Origin: Cupriavidus basilensis
GTDB taxonomy: Bacteria > Pseudomonadota > Gammaproteobacteria > Burkholderiales > Burkholderiaceae
Length of the DNA: 64,000 bases
Reading direction: 5' to 3'
Assembly (NCBI RefSeq): GCF_000876015.1
Contig: NZ_BBQM01000012.1
Span: 620,001 to 684,000 of the forward strand
Position 1 is the stretch's first letter. Each line of letters opens with the position of its first letter. Positions 26,209-34,860 of this stretch are shown piece by piece. The position numbers were made by a program, and so were the translations under genes. Below the pieces are notes generated by a model. It did no database searches, had not been told where the DNA came from, and saw only the letters and a program-made list of their open reading frames with translations.

Positions 26209-27822
26209 ATGCCCCAGCCACTTTCCGCTCATCCCGCCCTGGTCGATCCCGCCACGCTCAAGGCCTGGCTGCACGGCCCCGGCGAAATCGCCCTGCTCGA
26301 CGTCCGCGAGCACGGCCAGTATGGCGAAGGCCATCCCTTCCACGCCGTGCCGCTGCCATACAGCCGGCTCGAGCTCGAGATCGGCCGCCTGGCGCCCAAC
26401 GCGGCCGCGCGCATCGTGCTGGCCGACGACGGCGACGGCGTGGCGGCGCGCGCCGCGCGGGCGCTGGCCGGGCTGGGCTATGCGGCCGTGTTCGTGCTCG
26501 ACGGCGGCGTGCCGGCCTGGCAGGCCGCCGGCCATGCGCTGTTCGCGGGCGTCAACGTGCCTTCCAAGACCTTCGGCGAGCTGGCCGAACATCACTACGG
26601 CACGCCGCGCGTGTCGGCGCCGGAGCTGGCCGCGATGCTGGCCGGCGAGCGCCCGCCGGTGGTGCTGGACGGGCGGCCCGCGAGCGAATTCCGCAAGATG
26701 AACATCCCCGGCGCCGTCTGCTGCCCCAACGGCGAGCTGGCCTACCGGCTGCGCGACCTCGTGCCCGACCCCGCCACGCCGGTCGTCATCAACTGCGCCG
26801 GGCGCACGCGCAGCATCATCGGCGCCCAGACGCTGATCAACCTCGGCGTGCCCAACCCGGTGTTCGCGCTGGAAAACGGCACGCAGGGCTGGTACCTGAA
26901 CGACTTCGCGCTGGAGCACGGCGGCACGCGGCGCTATCCGGACAATGCCGCGCCGGCGGGGCTGGCAGAGGCGCGCGCCGCGGCCCGCGCGCTGGCCACG
27001 CGCTTCGCGGTGCCGCACGCCGGCGCCGGCGAGGTCGATGGCTGGCTGCGCGACCCCGCGCGCACCACCTACCTGTGCGACGTGCGCACGCCCGAGGAAT
27101 TCGCCGCCGGCTCGGTGCCGGGCGCGCAGAACACGCCGGGCGGCCAGCTGGTCCAGGCCACCGACCAGTACGTCGGCGTGCGCCGCGCGCGGCTGGTGCT
27201 GATCGACGCCGACGGCGTGCGCGCCCCGGTGGCGGCAAGCTGGCTGCGCCAGATGGGACACGACGCGGTGGTGCTCGAGGGCGGGCTCGGCGCCGCGCTG
27301 GCGGCGGGGCTTGCCGCGTCCGCCGGCCCGCGCGCGCCGGCCGGCGCGCTGCCGCGCGTCGGCGCGCGCGACCTCGCCGCGGGGCTGGCGGCGGGCCGGC
27401 TGCTGGCGCTCGACGTGCGCCCCAGCATGGCCTACCGCGCCGGCCACGTGCCCGGCAGCCGCTGGTCGATCCGCCCGGTGCTGGCGCGCGACCTGGCCGG
27501 CGTGCCGCGCGACATGCCGCTGGCGCTGATCGGCGACGAAGACGGCTTGGCCCTGCTCGCCGCGGCCGAGCTGGCCGCGCTCGGCTTCGGCGACGTCAGC
27601 CTGCTCGACGGCGGCATGCGGGCGTGGCAGGCCGCCGGCCTGGCGCTTGCCGACGATGCCAGCGCGGCGGTGCTGCCCGACGCGCGCTGCATCGATTTCC
27701 TGTTCTTCGTGCACGACCGCCACGACGGCAACAAGGAGGCCGCCCGCCGCTACCTGGCGTGGGAGACCAACCTGATCGGCCAGCTCGACGAGCAGGAGCT
27801 GGCCACTTTCCGCTTCGCCTGA
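26209..27822 (+). CDS. Four-domain rhodanese (thiosulfate sulfurtransferase family)
   Basis: 537-residue cytosolic protein with four consecutive rhodanese folds: about 12-115 (LLDVREHGQYGEG), 130-245 (VVLDGRPASEFRKMNIPGA), 265-375 (YLCDVRTPEEFAAGSVPGA) and 390-495 (LALDVRPSMAYRAGHVPGS). Only domain 2 keeps the catalytic Cys (Cys196 in INCAGRTRS). The equivalent loops of domains 1, 3 and 4 read LADDG, IDADG and GDED. One active and three silent domains suggest a substrate-docking or regulatory role. It lies between the thiol dioxygenase and a Bug receptor, so it probably handles sulfane sulfur in thiol breakdown. Confidence 0.9.
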   Translation: MPQPLSAHPALVDPATLKAWLHGPGEIALLDVREHGQYGEGHPFHAVPLPYSRLELEIGRLAPNAAARIVLADDGDGVAARAARALAGLGYAAVFVLDGGVPAWQAAGHALFAGVNVPSKTFGELAEHHYGTPRVSAPELAAMLAGERPPVVLDGRPASEFRKMNIPGAVCCPNGELAYRLRDLVPDPATPVVINCAGRTRSIIGAQTLINLGVPNPVFALENGTQGWYLNDFALEHGGTRRYPDNAAPAGLAEARAAARALATRFAVPHAGAGEVDGWLRDPARTTYLCDVRTPEEFAAGSVPGAQNTPGGQLVQATDQYVGVRRARLVLIDADGVRAPVAASWLRQMGHDAVVLEGGLGAALAAGLAASAGPRAPAGALPRVGARDLAAGLAAGRLLALDVRPSMAYRAGHVPGSRWSIRPVLARDLAGVPRDMPLALIGDEDGLALLAAAELAALGFGDVSLLDGGMRAWQAAGLALADDASAAVLPDARCIDFLFFVHDRHDGNKEAARRYLAWETNLIGQLDEQELATFRFA

Positions 27823-27899
27823 TCCGCCGCGCCGGGTCGCGTTTTTGCTTGTTCGCTTCAGACATCGCTCCACGCCCAAAGCCAGAAAAGGAGGTCCCC

Positions 27900-28895
27900 A
27901 TGTCTCGCCCCACGCAAGTCCTCGCCGGCGCCCTCGCCGCCACCGCCGTGCTGTGCGCCGGCCTCGCGGCGGCCCAGCCGCTCGCGCCCGTCGGCGGCTT
28001 TCCGGCCCAGCCGCTGCGCATCGTCTCGCCGTTCCCGGCCGGTGGCGGCAACGATGCCGTCACGCGCATCGTCGCCACCCACCTGGGCGAGGTGCTGGGG
28101 CAGACCGCCGTGACCGACAACCGCGGCGGCGCCGGCGGCAATATCGGCACGCGCTTCGTGGCCGAGTCCAAGCCGGACGGCTATACCCTGCTGACCTCGC
28201 AGGTCTCCGTGATGGCGGTCAACCCCTCGCTCTACAGCGCGCCCGGCTTCGACCCGGTGAAGCAGTTCGCGCCGGTCACGCAGATCAACGCCGCGCCGCT
28301 GGCCATCGTGGTGGCCGCCAACGCGCCGTGGCAGAGCTTTGCCGAACTGGCCGCGCAGGCCAGGGCCCAGCCGCACAAGATCACCTTCGCCACGCCCGGC
28401 AACGGCACGCTCTCGCACCTGGTCGGCGTGGTGCTGGACAAGGACAGCGGCGTCGCCCTGCAGCACGTGCCCTACAAAGGCGCAGGCCCGGCCATCAATG
28501 ACCTGCTGGGCCACCAGGTGGACGTGCTGATCACCTCCACCTCGTCGGTGGCGGGCTTCATCCAGGGCGGGCGCATGCGCGCGCTGGCCGTCACCAGCCC
28601 GCGCCGGCTGGGCGTGTTCGCCAAGGTGCCGACGCTGGAAGAGCTCGGCTACCGCAATGCCCGCTTCGAGGACTGGTACGGCGTGTTCGTGCCGGCCGGC
28701 ACCTCGCCCGAGCGCATCGCCCTGCTCAACCGCGCCATCGTGCAGGTGCTGCAGATGCCGGAGGTGGTCAAGCTCATCAACGACGGCGGCAGCGACGTGG
28801 TGGCCAGCAAGCCCGATGCGTTCGCGGCCCAGCTCAAAGGCGACATCGCGCGCTGGTCGCAGATCGTCAAGCTGTCCGGCGCGCACGTGGACTGA
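27900..28895 (+). CDS. TctC/Bug-family periplasmic solute receptor
   Basis: 331-residue extracytoplasmic binding protein with a cleavable Sec signal (LAGALAATAVLCAGLAAAQ). Family marks are FPAQPLRIVSPFPAGGGNDAVTR at the N-terminus, the GAGGNIGT loop, and VPYKGAGPAINDLLGHQVD. A strong AAAAGGAGG site precedes the ATG at 27900. No TctA/TctB membrane genes are nearby, as is usual for orphan Bug receptors in Burkholderiales. Context suggests it captures a sulfur-containing carboxylate or amino acid; this is inference. Confidence 0.92.
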   Translation: MSRPTQVLAGALAATAVLCAGLAAAQPLAPVGGFPAQPLRIVSPFPAGGGNDAVTRIVATHLGEVLGQTAVTDNRGGAGGNIGTRFVAESKPDGYTLLTSQVSVMAVNPSLYSAPGFDPVKQFAPVTQINAAPLAIVVAANAPWQSFAELAAQARAQPHKITFATPGNGTLSHLVGVVLDKDSGVALQHVPYKGAGPAINDLLGHQVDVLITSTSSVAGFIQGGRMRALAVTSPRRLGVFAKVPTLEELGYRNARFEDWYGVFVPAGTSPERIALLNRAIVQVLQMPEVVKLINDGGSDVVASKPDAFAAQLKGDIARWSQIVKLSGAHVD

Positions 28896-28904
28896 GGCCC
28901 GACG

Positions 28905-30125
28905 ATGACACACCGCCCCCTGACCCGCCTCGTCCACGGCGGCCGCGCCACCGCCGTGGACGGCGGCCGGCCCGTCAATCCGCCGCTGGTACGCGCCAGC
29001 ACGGTGCTGTTCGATTCCACCGCGCAGATGCGCGAGATGCGCGGCCGGCGCGGCAGCGAGCGCCTGTTTACCTACGGCGCGCGCGGCACCCCGACCGCCT
29101 TCGCGCTCGAAGACATGGTCACGGAACTCGAGGGCGGCTACCGCACGCGCCTGTTTCCAACCGGCCTGTCCGCCGCGGCCATGACCCTGCTGGCCTGCCT
29201 GCGCCCGGGCCAGCACGTGCTGCTGCCCGACTGCGTCTACGAGCCGGTGCGCAGGCTGGCCACGGGTTTTCTCGCCCAGCACGGCATCGCGGCCGGTTTC
29301 TACGCCGGCGACGGGCACGACCTGCAAGCCCGGCTGCGGCCCGAGACGCGGCTGGTCTACGTGGAAACGCCCGGCTCGCTGGCCTACGAGATGTGCGACC
29401 TGCCCGCCATCGCCGGCATCGCCCACCGCCACGGCGCGCTGGTCGCCGCCGACAACACCTGGGGCTCGGGCCTGCTCTACCGCCCGCTGGCGCTCGGCGC
29501 CGACATCTCGCTGATGGCCGCCACCAAATACCTGTCCGGCCATTCCGACGTGATGATGGGCACGGTCTGCGCCACCGAGGCCGCGTGGCCCGCGCTGGCC
29601 GGCGTGGCCGACGCCTTCGGCATCGCCGTCAGTCCGGACGACGCCTACCTGGTCCAGCGCGGCATGCGCACGCTCGGCGCGCGCATGGCCCAGCACGAGC
29701 GCGGCGCGCTCGTGGTGGCGCGCTGGCTGCAGGCGCGCGCCGAGGTGGCCGAGGTGTTCTGCCCCGCCCTGCCCGGCGACCCTGGCCACGCGCTGTGGCG
29801 GCGCGACTGCCACGGCACCAACGGGCTGCTGTCGTTCGCGCTGCGCGAGGCCGCGCCGGGCGCCGCCGGGCACTTCATCGACCACCTCGCGCTGTTCGGC
29901 ATCGGCGCCTCGTGGGGCGGCTTCGAAAGCCTGGCGGTGCTCGCCGACATGCGCGGCGCGCGCAGCGTGACCGACTGGTCGGCGCGCGGGCAGGTGGTGC
30001 GGCTGCATATCGGGCTGGAAGACAGCGACGACCTGATCGCGGACCTCGCGCGGGGCTTCGAGGCGATGGCGCGGATGGCCGCATACGGCATCGACAGCGA
30101 CGGCGGCGGCGAACAGCACCAGTGA
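28905..30125 (+). CDS. metC: Cystathionine beta-lyase-like PLP enzyme
   Basis: 406-residue Cys/Met-metabolism PLP enzyme, nine bases after the receptor gene and surely co-transcribed. The PLP Lys is Lys208 in ATKYLSGHSDVMMG, and SWGGFESL near residue 340 is typical of MetC. It should cleave a C-S bond (cystathionine, or in this context cysteine or a related thioether) to pyruvate, ammonia and a thiol. With the dioxygenase and rhodanese next to it, a catabolic role is more likely than methionine synthesis. The symbol is given for family, not proven substrate. Confidence 0.85.
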   Translation: MTHRPLTRLVHGGRATAVDGGRPVNPPLVRASTVLFDSTAQMREMRGRRGSERLFTYGARGTPTAFALEDMVTELEGGYRTRLFPTGLSAAAMTLLACLRPGQHVLLPDCVYEPVRRLATGFLAQHGIAAGFYAGDGHDLQARLRPETRLVYVETPGSLAYEMCDLPAIAGIAHRHGALVAADNTWGSGLLYRPLALGADISLMAATKYLSGHSDVMMGTVCATEAAWPALAGVADAFGIAVSPDDAYLVQRGMRTLGARMAQHERGALVVARWLQARAEVAEVFCPALPGDPGHALWRRDCHGTNGLLSFALREAAPGAAGHFIDHLALFGIGASWGGFESLAVLADMRGARSVTDWSARGQVVRLHIGLEDSDDLIADLARGFEAMARMAAYGIDSDGGGEQHQ

Positions 30126-30139
30126 CACGCGCCGCCCAT

Positions 30140-30167
30140 GTGCTAGCATTGCATGCAACGCAAGCAC
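30140..30167. promoter_or_regulatory. 28-bp palindromic operator of fitAB
   Basis: GTGCT-N4-TTGCATGCAA-N4-AGCAC is perfectly symmetrical in both the outer arms and the 10-base centre. It ends 10 bases before the antitoxin start. FitA proteins bind inverted repeats in their own promoter, with FitB enhancing affinity, so this is very probably the autoregulatory site. Confidence 0.8.
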
Positions 30168-30177
30168 GGGAGCCGGC

Positions 30178-30423
30178 ATGGCAACGCTGACAATCCGCAA
30201 TATCGACGAGGCGCTCAAGGCGCGCCTGCGCCTCGAAGCCGCCCAGCACGGGCGCTCGATGGAAGAAGAGGTGCGCGCCATCCTGCGGCAGGCGCTGAGC
30301 AAGCCGTATCGCACGGAGGGGCTGGGCAGCCGGATCCGGACGCATTTCGCGCACCTGTCCGACCCGGGCGTGCCGCTGCCTCCCCGCGACGAGCCGCCGC
30401 GCGCGGCGGACCTGCCGGAATGA
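30178..30423 (+). CDS. fitA: FitA-like ribbon-helix-helix antitoxin
   Basis: 81-residue antitoxin. The N-terminal ribbon-helix-helix (MATLTIRNIDEALKARLRLEAAQHG) binds DNA. GRSMEEEVRAILRQAL is the FitA/VapB hallmark, and the C-terminal tail (residues 50-81, Pro/Arg rich) should wrap the toxin. GGAG lies six bases before the ATG. The stop codon overlaps the toxin start (ATGA). It neutralises the downstream PIN toxin and represses the pair through the upstream palindrome. Confidence 0.9.
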   Translation: MATLTIRNIDEALKARLRLEAAQHGRSMEEEVRAILRQALSKPYRTEGLGSRIRTHFAHLSDPGVPLPPRDEPPRAADLPE

Positions 30424-30839
30424 TCGTCCTCGACACCAACGTGCTGTCGGAGCTCATGCGCGCGGCGCCGGACGCGGCGGTCGTCGCGTGGCTGGACCGC
30501 GCCTCCGAGCAGGCCTTCGCGGTGACGGCCGTCACCGTCGCCGAATTGCTCACCGGCATCGCCCTGCTCGCGGATGGCCGGCGCAAGGCCGGGCTCTACG
30601 CGGCGGCGACCGGCATGCTCGACGCGGAATTCACCGGCGCCGTGCTGCCGTTCGACGCCGAGGCCGCGGGCTGCCATGCGGAGATCGTCGCCATGCGCAC
30701 CCGGGCCGGCCGCCCGATCAGCATGGCCGACGCGCAGATCGCGGCGATCTGCCTGCGGCACGGCGCCGTGCTCGCCACCCGCAACGGCAAGGACTTCGGC
30801 GGCATCGGCCTGACCGTGGTCAACCCGTGGCACGACTGA
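30420..30839 (+). CDS. fitB: FitB-like PIN-domain toxin (VapC family)
   Basis: 139-residue Mg2+-dependent ribonuclease. All four acidic residues of the PIN active site can be seen: Asp5 (VLDTNVLSE), Glu42 (VAELLTGI), Asp104 (SMADAQIAA) and Asp125 (NGKDFGGIG). Translation is coupled to the antitoxin by a four-base overlap. VapC-type toxins cut tRNA or rRNA; the target is not predictable from sequence. The pair looks intact. Confidence 0.92.
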   Translation: MIVLDTNVLSELMRAAPDAAVVAWLDRASEQAFAVTAVTVAELLTGIALLADGRRKAGLYAAATGMLDAEFTGAVLPFDAEAAGCHAEIVAMRTRAGRPISMADAQIAAICLRHGAVLATRNGKDFGGIGLTVVNPWHD

Positions 30840-30870
30840 GCGGGACCTGCCTGCCCACCTGCATCCGCCC

Positions 30871-31536
30871 ATGACCGACCACGCCGACGCCGTCTTCACG
30901 CCCCACGACCAGCAGCGCTTCTACGACCTCGTGGCGGCGCGCCGCGACATGCGCCATTTCATCGCCGGCGCGACCGTGGACGAAGCCGTGCTGCTGCGCC
31001 TGCTGCGGGCCGCGCACGCGGCGCCTTCGGTCGGCCTGATGCAGCCCTGGCGCTTCATCCGCATCGCCGATCCGGCCATGCGGGAGGACATCGCCGCGCT
31101 GGTCGAGGCCGAGCGGCAGCGGACCGCGCTGGCGCTGGGCGAGCGCGATGCCGAATTCCTGCGGCTGAAGGTGGAAGGCGTGCGCGAATGCGCGGAGCTG
31201 CTGGTGGTGGCGCTGGCGCCGGACGACGGCACGGTGTTCGGCCGGCGCACCATGCCGCGCGAGATGGCGCTGTGCTCGGCGGCCTGCGCGGTCCAGAACC
31301 TGTGGCTGGCCGCGCGCGCGGAAAACCTCGGCATGGGCTGGGTCTCGATGTTCGCGCCCGAGGCGCTGGCCGCGCGGCTGCGCATGCCGCCGGGCGCGCA
31401 GCCCATCGCCATCCTGTGCCTGGGGCCGGTGCGCGCGTTCTATCCGGCGCCGATGCTGGAAATCGAGAACTGGCGCCACGGCCGGCCGCTGGCGGCGTTC
31501 GTGGCCACGGACGGCTGGGACACGCCGGCGTCCTGA
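30871..31536 (+). CDS. bluB: 5,6-dimethylbenzimidazole synthase
   Basis: 221-residue flavin-destroying enzyme that turns reduced FMN plus O2 into 5,6-dimethylbenzimidazole, the lower ligand of cobalamin. It is a nitroreductase-fold protein with the BluB pattern RRDMRHFIAGATVDEAVLLRLLRAAHAAPSVG-type start, then MQPWRFI, and ENLGMGWVSMF in the second half. It stands 31 bases after fitB with no other B12-synthesis gene nearby. It converges on the Lrp gene with an eight-base gap. The B12-dependent mutase at the window start would be one user of its product. Confidence 0.92.
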   Translation: MTDHADAVFTPHDQQRFYDLVAARRDMRHFIAGATVDEAVLLRLLRAAHAAPSVGLMQPWRFIRIADPAMREDIAALVEAERQRTALALGERDAEFLRLKVEGVRECAELLVVALAPDDGTVFGRRTMPREMALCSAACAVQNLWLAARAENLGMGWVSMFAPEALAARLRMPPGAQPIAILCLGPVRAFYPAPMLEIENWRHGRPLAAFVATDGWDTPAS

Positions 31537-31544
31537 GCCGCGCC

Positions 31545-32015
31545 TCAAGGCGCCACGGAGGGCTCGCGCTTCATGGTGCGCAGCACGAAGGTGGAATGGC
31601 TGTGCCGCAGGCCGGGCAGCTTGTACAGCTTGTGGCGCAGGAACTGCTCGTAGCCTTCGGTGCCGGCGACCGCCACCTTGATGAGGTAGTCGTACTCGCC
31701 GGTCAGCAGGTAGGCCTCCATCACCTCGGGCAATTCGGCCAGCGCCTCGCCGAAACGGTCGAGCATGTCGTCGTCGTGCCGGTCGAGCGTGACCTCGATC
31801 AGCACGGTGTCGGGCAGGCCGAGCGCCTTCTGGTTCAGCAAGGCCGCATAGCCCTCGATCACCCCGCTGTCTTCCAGCGCGCGCACGCGGTTCCAGCACG
31901 GCGTGGGCGACAGGCCGACCTGCTCCGCGAGCTTGAGGTTGGAGAGCCGGCCGTCGCGCCGCAGCGCGCGCAGGATGCGACGGTCGGTTTCGTCGAGTTT
32001 GGGAGAGCTTGCCAT
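31545..32015 (-). CDS. Lrp/AsnC-family regulator
   Basis: 156-residue feast/famine regulator: N-terminal helix-turn-helix (DETDRRILRALRRDGRLSNLKLAEQVGLSPTPCW), then the RAM/ACT-like ligand domain with the usual YLLTGEYDYLIKVAV. Divergent from an ACT-domain protein across 127 bases. The gap contains GGATTA and TAATCC arms (32037-32072) and the palindrome GGATAATCC, a plausible site. The effector is probably an amino acid. Confidence 0.93.
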   Translation of the reverse strand: MASSPKLDETDRRILRALRRDGRLSNLKLAEQVGLSPTPCWNRVRALEDSGVIEGYAALLNQKALGLPDTVLIEVTLDRHDDDMLDRFGEALAELPEVMEAYLLTGEYDYLIKVAVAGTEGYEQFLRHKLYKLPGLRHSHSTFVLRTMKREPSVAP

Positions 32016-32142
32016 GACTTTGCGTGACAGAAAGAAGGATTAACCCACGATCCTATCATTCACGGATAATCCATCTCCATATTTGTGGGAATGGCAGGGA
32101 ATAAAGAAGCCCATTCCGCGCCGCCGCTGGTAAATTTGTCGC

Positions 32143-32565
32143 ATGAATCCGACGCCGCTTTCCAGCCCTGCCATGCCCCCCATGCCCCCCATGCCCACCC
32201 TGAATCTCGCGCTGCGCCTCGACCGCGGCGATGTCTTCGGCGCCATCGAATGGACGCTCGCCAATGCCCGCCGCACCGGCCTGACCCTGGCCGGCATGGA
32301 TTTCGATGCCGCCGCGCCGTGGGCGCTGACGCTATCGGTCGCCGCCGCGGACGCGGACCTGCTGGACCTGTTCGTCAGGCGGCTCGGGAACGGCGTGGAC
32401 GTGCTGGAAGTGCGCGAGGTCGCCGCGGCTGCGCCCGCCCCCGCCACCGCTCCCGCGCTTGCCGCCGCCGCGCCGGCTCGGTATCCTCAGGCCGCCAACA
32501 GGCTGCCCTCGGGAACGTCTCATGCCGCTTCGTCTTCCACCCCTCTCGGCGCTGCGCTTCTTTGA
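32143..32565 (+). CDS. Small ACT-domain protein resembling the acetolactate synthase small subunit
   Basis: 140 residues. The core (about 18-93: LNLALRLDRGDVFGAIEWTLANARRTGLTLAGMDFD ... LLDLFVRRLGNGVDVLEV, two separate blocks) follows the beta-alpha-beta pattern of IlvM-type ACT subunits. The Ala/Pro-rich tail (95-140) is likely disordered, and its last 44 bases overlap the next LysR gene. No catalytic acetolactate synthase gene is adjacent, so it may be a free amino-acid sensor. The divergent Lrp regulator fits a branched-chain or other amino-acid theme. The assignment is by pattern only. Confidence 0.6.
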   Translation: MNPTPLSSPAMPPMPPMPTLNLALRLDRGDVFGAIEWTLANARRTGLTLAGMDFDAAAPWALTLSVAAADADLLDLFVRRLGNGVDVLEVREVAAAAPAPATAPALAAAAPARYPQAANRLPSGTSHAASSSTPLGAALL

Positions 32566-33466
32566 AGCCGCCGGCAGGCACCAGAGCTTCAAGCTCGCCG
32601 CCGCCGAGCTGAACGTGACGCCGAGCGCGGTCAGCCACGGCATCACCGGCCTGGAACAGGCGCTCGGCGTGGCGCTGTTCGTGCGCGAGCCGCGCGGGCT
32701 GGCGCTGACCCCGGCCGGGGCGGACTACCTGGCCTACATCTCCGAGGCCTTCGCGCTGATCGCCACCGGCACGCAGCGCCTGCCGGACCGCCGCGCCGGG
32801 CGCACCATCGCCGTGAGCTGCGCGCCGACGCTGGCGTCGCGCTGGCTGCTGCCGCGCCTGCACGATTTCCGCCGCCGCTGGCCGGACGTCAACGTGACCG
32901 TGGATACCTCGCGGCGGCTGGTGGGATTTCCCGCCGACGGCTTCGACTTCGCCATCCGCATGAGCCGCGCGCCGGTGCCCGGCACGGCGTGGGACCGCCT
33001 GTTCGGCGAGCAGTTGCTGCCGGTATGCAGCCCGGCCTGCCGCGCCGGCACGCTCGACGCGCAAGGCCATTTCGATCCGCGCCTGGCCACGCTGATCCAC
33101 GTGGACACCGCCGGCGAGGACTGGCCCGCATGGCTGGCCGCCACCGGCATGCCGGACGCGGCGCCGGCCGGCAACCTGCGCTTCGACACCATCCAGCTCG
33201 CGCTGGAAGCCGCCGCCGCGGGCCTGGGCGTGGCGCTGGGACGGCGGCCGCTGGTGGACCGCGAACTGGCCGCCGGCACGCTGGTCACGCTCGGCGCGCC
33301 GCCGCTGGCCGCGCGCACGGCCTACTGGCTGGTCAGCGCCGAGGGCGCCGCCGAGACCCGGGGCCGGCCCGATCTCGCCGGCTTCCGGCAATGGCTGCTG
33401 GCCGAGGCGCGGGCCTGCGCGGAGCCCGTCGCGCAACCGGCGGCACCGGCGCCGGCCCTGCGCTGA
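32522..33466 (+). CDS. LysR-family regulator, GcvA-like
   Basis: 314-residue regulator with the GcvA-type start LPPLSALRFFEAAGRHQSFKLAAAELNVTPSAVSHGI, in which LRFFEAA is characteristic. The effector domain follows. The start at 32522 lies inside the end of the ACT-protein gene, so the two are probably translated from one message. The MFS gene follows after 98 bases and may be its target. The effector is unknown. Confidence 0.9.
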   Translation: MPLRLPPLSALRFFEAAGRHQSFKLAAAELNVTPSAVSHGITGLEQALGVALFVREPRGLALTPAGADYLAYISEAFALIATGTQRLPDRRAGRTIAVSCAPTLASRWLLPRLHDFRRRWPDVNVTVDTSRRLVGFPADGFDFAIRMSRAPVPGTAWDRLFGEQLLPVCSPACRAGTLDAQGHFDPRLATLIHVDTAGEDWPAWLAATGMPDAAPAGNLRFDTIQLALEAAAAGLGVALGRRPLVDRELAAGTLVTLGAPPLAARTAYWLVSAEGAAETRGRPDLAGFRQWLLAEARACAEPVAQPAAPAPALR

Positions 33467-33564
33467 GCGCGGGCACAGGTGAGCCCGCCTCACGCGCAGC
33501 CGAATTCTTTTCCTTTGTCGCGCGTGCCGCCCGCTGCCAGTATTGGCGCAGGAGGAACACCACC

Positions 33565-34845
33565 ATGCCGACGGCGCCAGCCCAAGACCACCACGACCCG
33601 CGCAGGGGTTCCCTGCGCAACCCCGCGCTGCCGGTAGTGATCGCGGCCGCGCTGATCCTCAGCGCGGCGATGGGCGTGCGGCAGACCTTCGGGCTGTTCC
33701 TCGGCCCCTTGTCGTTCGACCGCGGCATGCCGGTCACGCTGATCGCGTTCGCCATCGCGCTGCATAACCTCGTATGGGGCCTGGCCCAGCCGTTCGCCGG
33801 CGCCGCGGCCGACCGCCACGGCTGCGCGCCGGTGGTGGCGTTCGGCGGCGCGGCCTTCGCGGCGGGCCTCGGGCTGGCGGCGGTGGCGCCGTCGGGCGCC
33901 ATGCTGGTCATCGGCATGGGCGTGCTGGTCGGCATCGGCATCAGTTGCACCAGCTTCGGCGTGGTGCTGAGCGCGGTGGGCCGCGTGGCCACGCCCGCGC
34001 AGCGCAGCATGGCGATGGGCATCGCCAGCGCGGGCGGCTCGCTCGGGCAGGTGCTGGTGGTGCCGCTGGCGCAGTCGGTGCGCGCGGGCGCGGGCGTCGG
34101 CGCCTCGCTGTTCGTGCTCGCCGCGGTGATGCTGCTGGCCGCGCCGCTCGGCCTCATGCTCGAAAAGCGCCACGCCGGCGGCGCGCCCGCGCGGCAGGCG
34201 CCGGCGCAGCCGCTGCGCCCGGTGCTGGCGCTGGCAAGCCGCCACCGCGGCTACCGGCTGCTCACGCTTGGTTTCTTCACCTGCGGCTTCCAGCTGGCGT
34301 TCATCGGCACCCACTTGCCGGGCTACCTGACGCTGTGCCACCTGCCCGCCGGGCTGGGCGCGACCGCGCTGGCGCTGATCGGGCTGTTCAACATGGCGGG
34401 AAGCTGGGCCTGCGGCTGGCTGGGCGGGCGCTTCCGCCAGCAATACGTGCTGGGCTGGCTCTACCTCGTGCGCGGCGTGGCCATCGCCGCCTTCCTGCTG
34501 CTGCCCAAGAGCGCCACCTCGGTGATGGTGTTCGCGGCCGTGATGGGCCTGACGTGGCTCGGCACGGTGCCGCTCACCAGCGGGCTGGTGGCCAAGGTGT
34601 TCGGCACGCGCCATCTCGGCACGCTGTTCGGCGTGGTCTTCCTCAGCCACCAGATCGGCTCCTTCCTCGGCGCGTGGCTGGGCGGCTTCATGTTCGACCT
34701 GACCGGCTCCTACTCGCTCGTGTGGGCCGCCACGGCGCTGGCCGGGCTGGTGGCGGCGCTGCTGCATTTCCCGATCGACGACAGCGTGGCCGGCACGCCC
34801 GCGCCGCCGCCCGCGCCGCGCGGCGCGGCTCCGCGCTCCGCCTGA
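33565..34845 (+). CDS. MFS transporter
   Basis: 426-residue, 12-helix major facilitator, of the type found among oxalate:formate-like and monocarboxylate carriers. A strong AGGAGG site lies nine bases before the ATG. Visible: GVRQTFGLFLGPLSFDRG in the first helix region, GAAADRHGCAPVVAFG (motif A position) and a central cytosolic loop near residue 205 (RHAGGAPARQAP). The C-terminus is Pro/Ala rich. Likely imports or exports a small organic acid; the substrate is unproven. It converges on metR. Confidence 0.88.
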   Translation: MPTAPAQDHHDPRRGSLRNPALPVVIAAALILSAAMGVRQTFGLFLGPLSFDRGMPVTLIAFAIALHNLVWGLAQPFAGAAADRHGCAPVVAFGGAAFAAGLGLAAVAPSGAMLVIGMGVLVGIGISCTSFGVVLSAVGRVATPAQRSMAMGIASAGGSLGQVLVVPLAQSVRAGAGVGASLFVLAAVMLLAAPLGLMLEKRHAGGAPARQAPAQPLRPVLALASRHRGYRLLTLGFFTCGFQLAFIGTHLPGYLTLCHLPAGLGATALALIGLFNMAGSWACGWLGGRFRQQYVLGWLYLVRGVAIAAFLLLPKSATSVMVFAAVMGLTWLGTVPLTSGLVAKVFGTRHLGTLFGVVFLSHQIGSFLGAWLGGFMFDLTGSYSLVWAATALAGLVAALLHFPIDDSVAGTPAPPPAPRGAAPRSA

Positions 34846-34860
34846 GCCGCCACCGGGACG

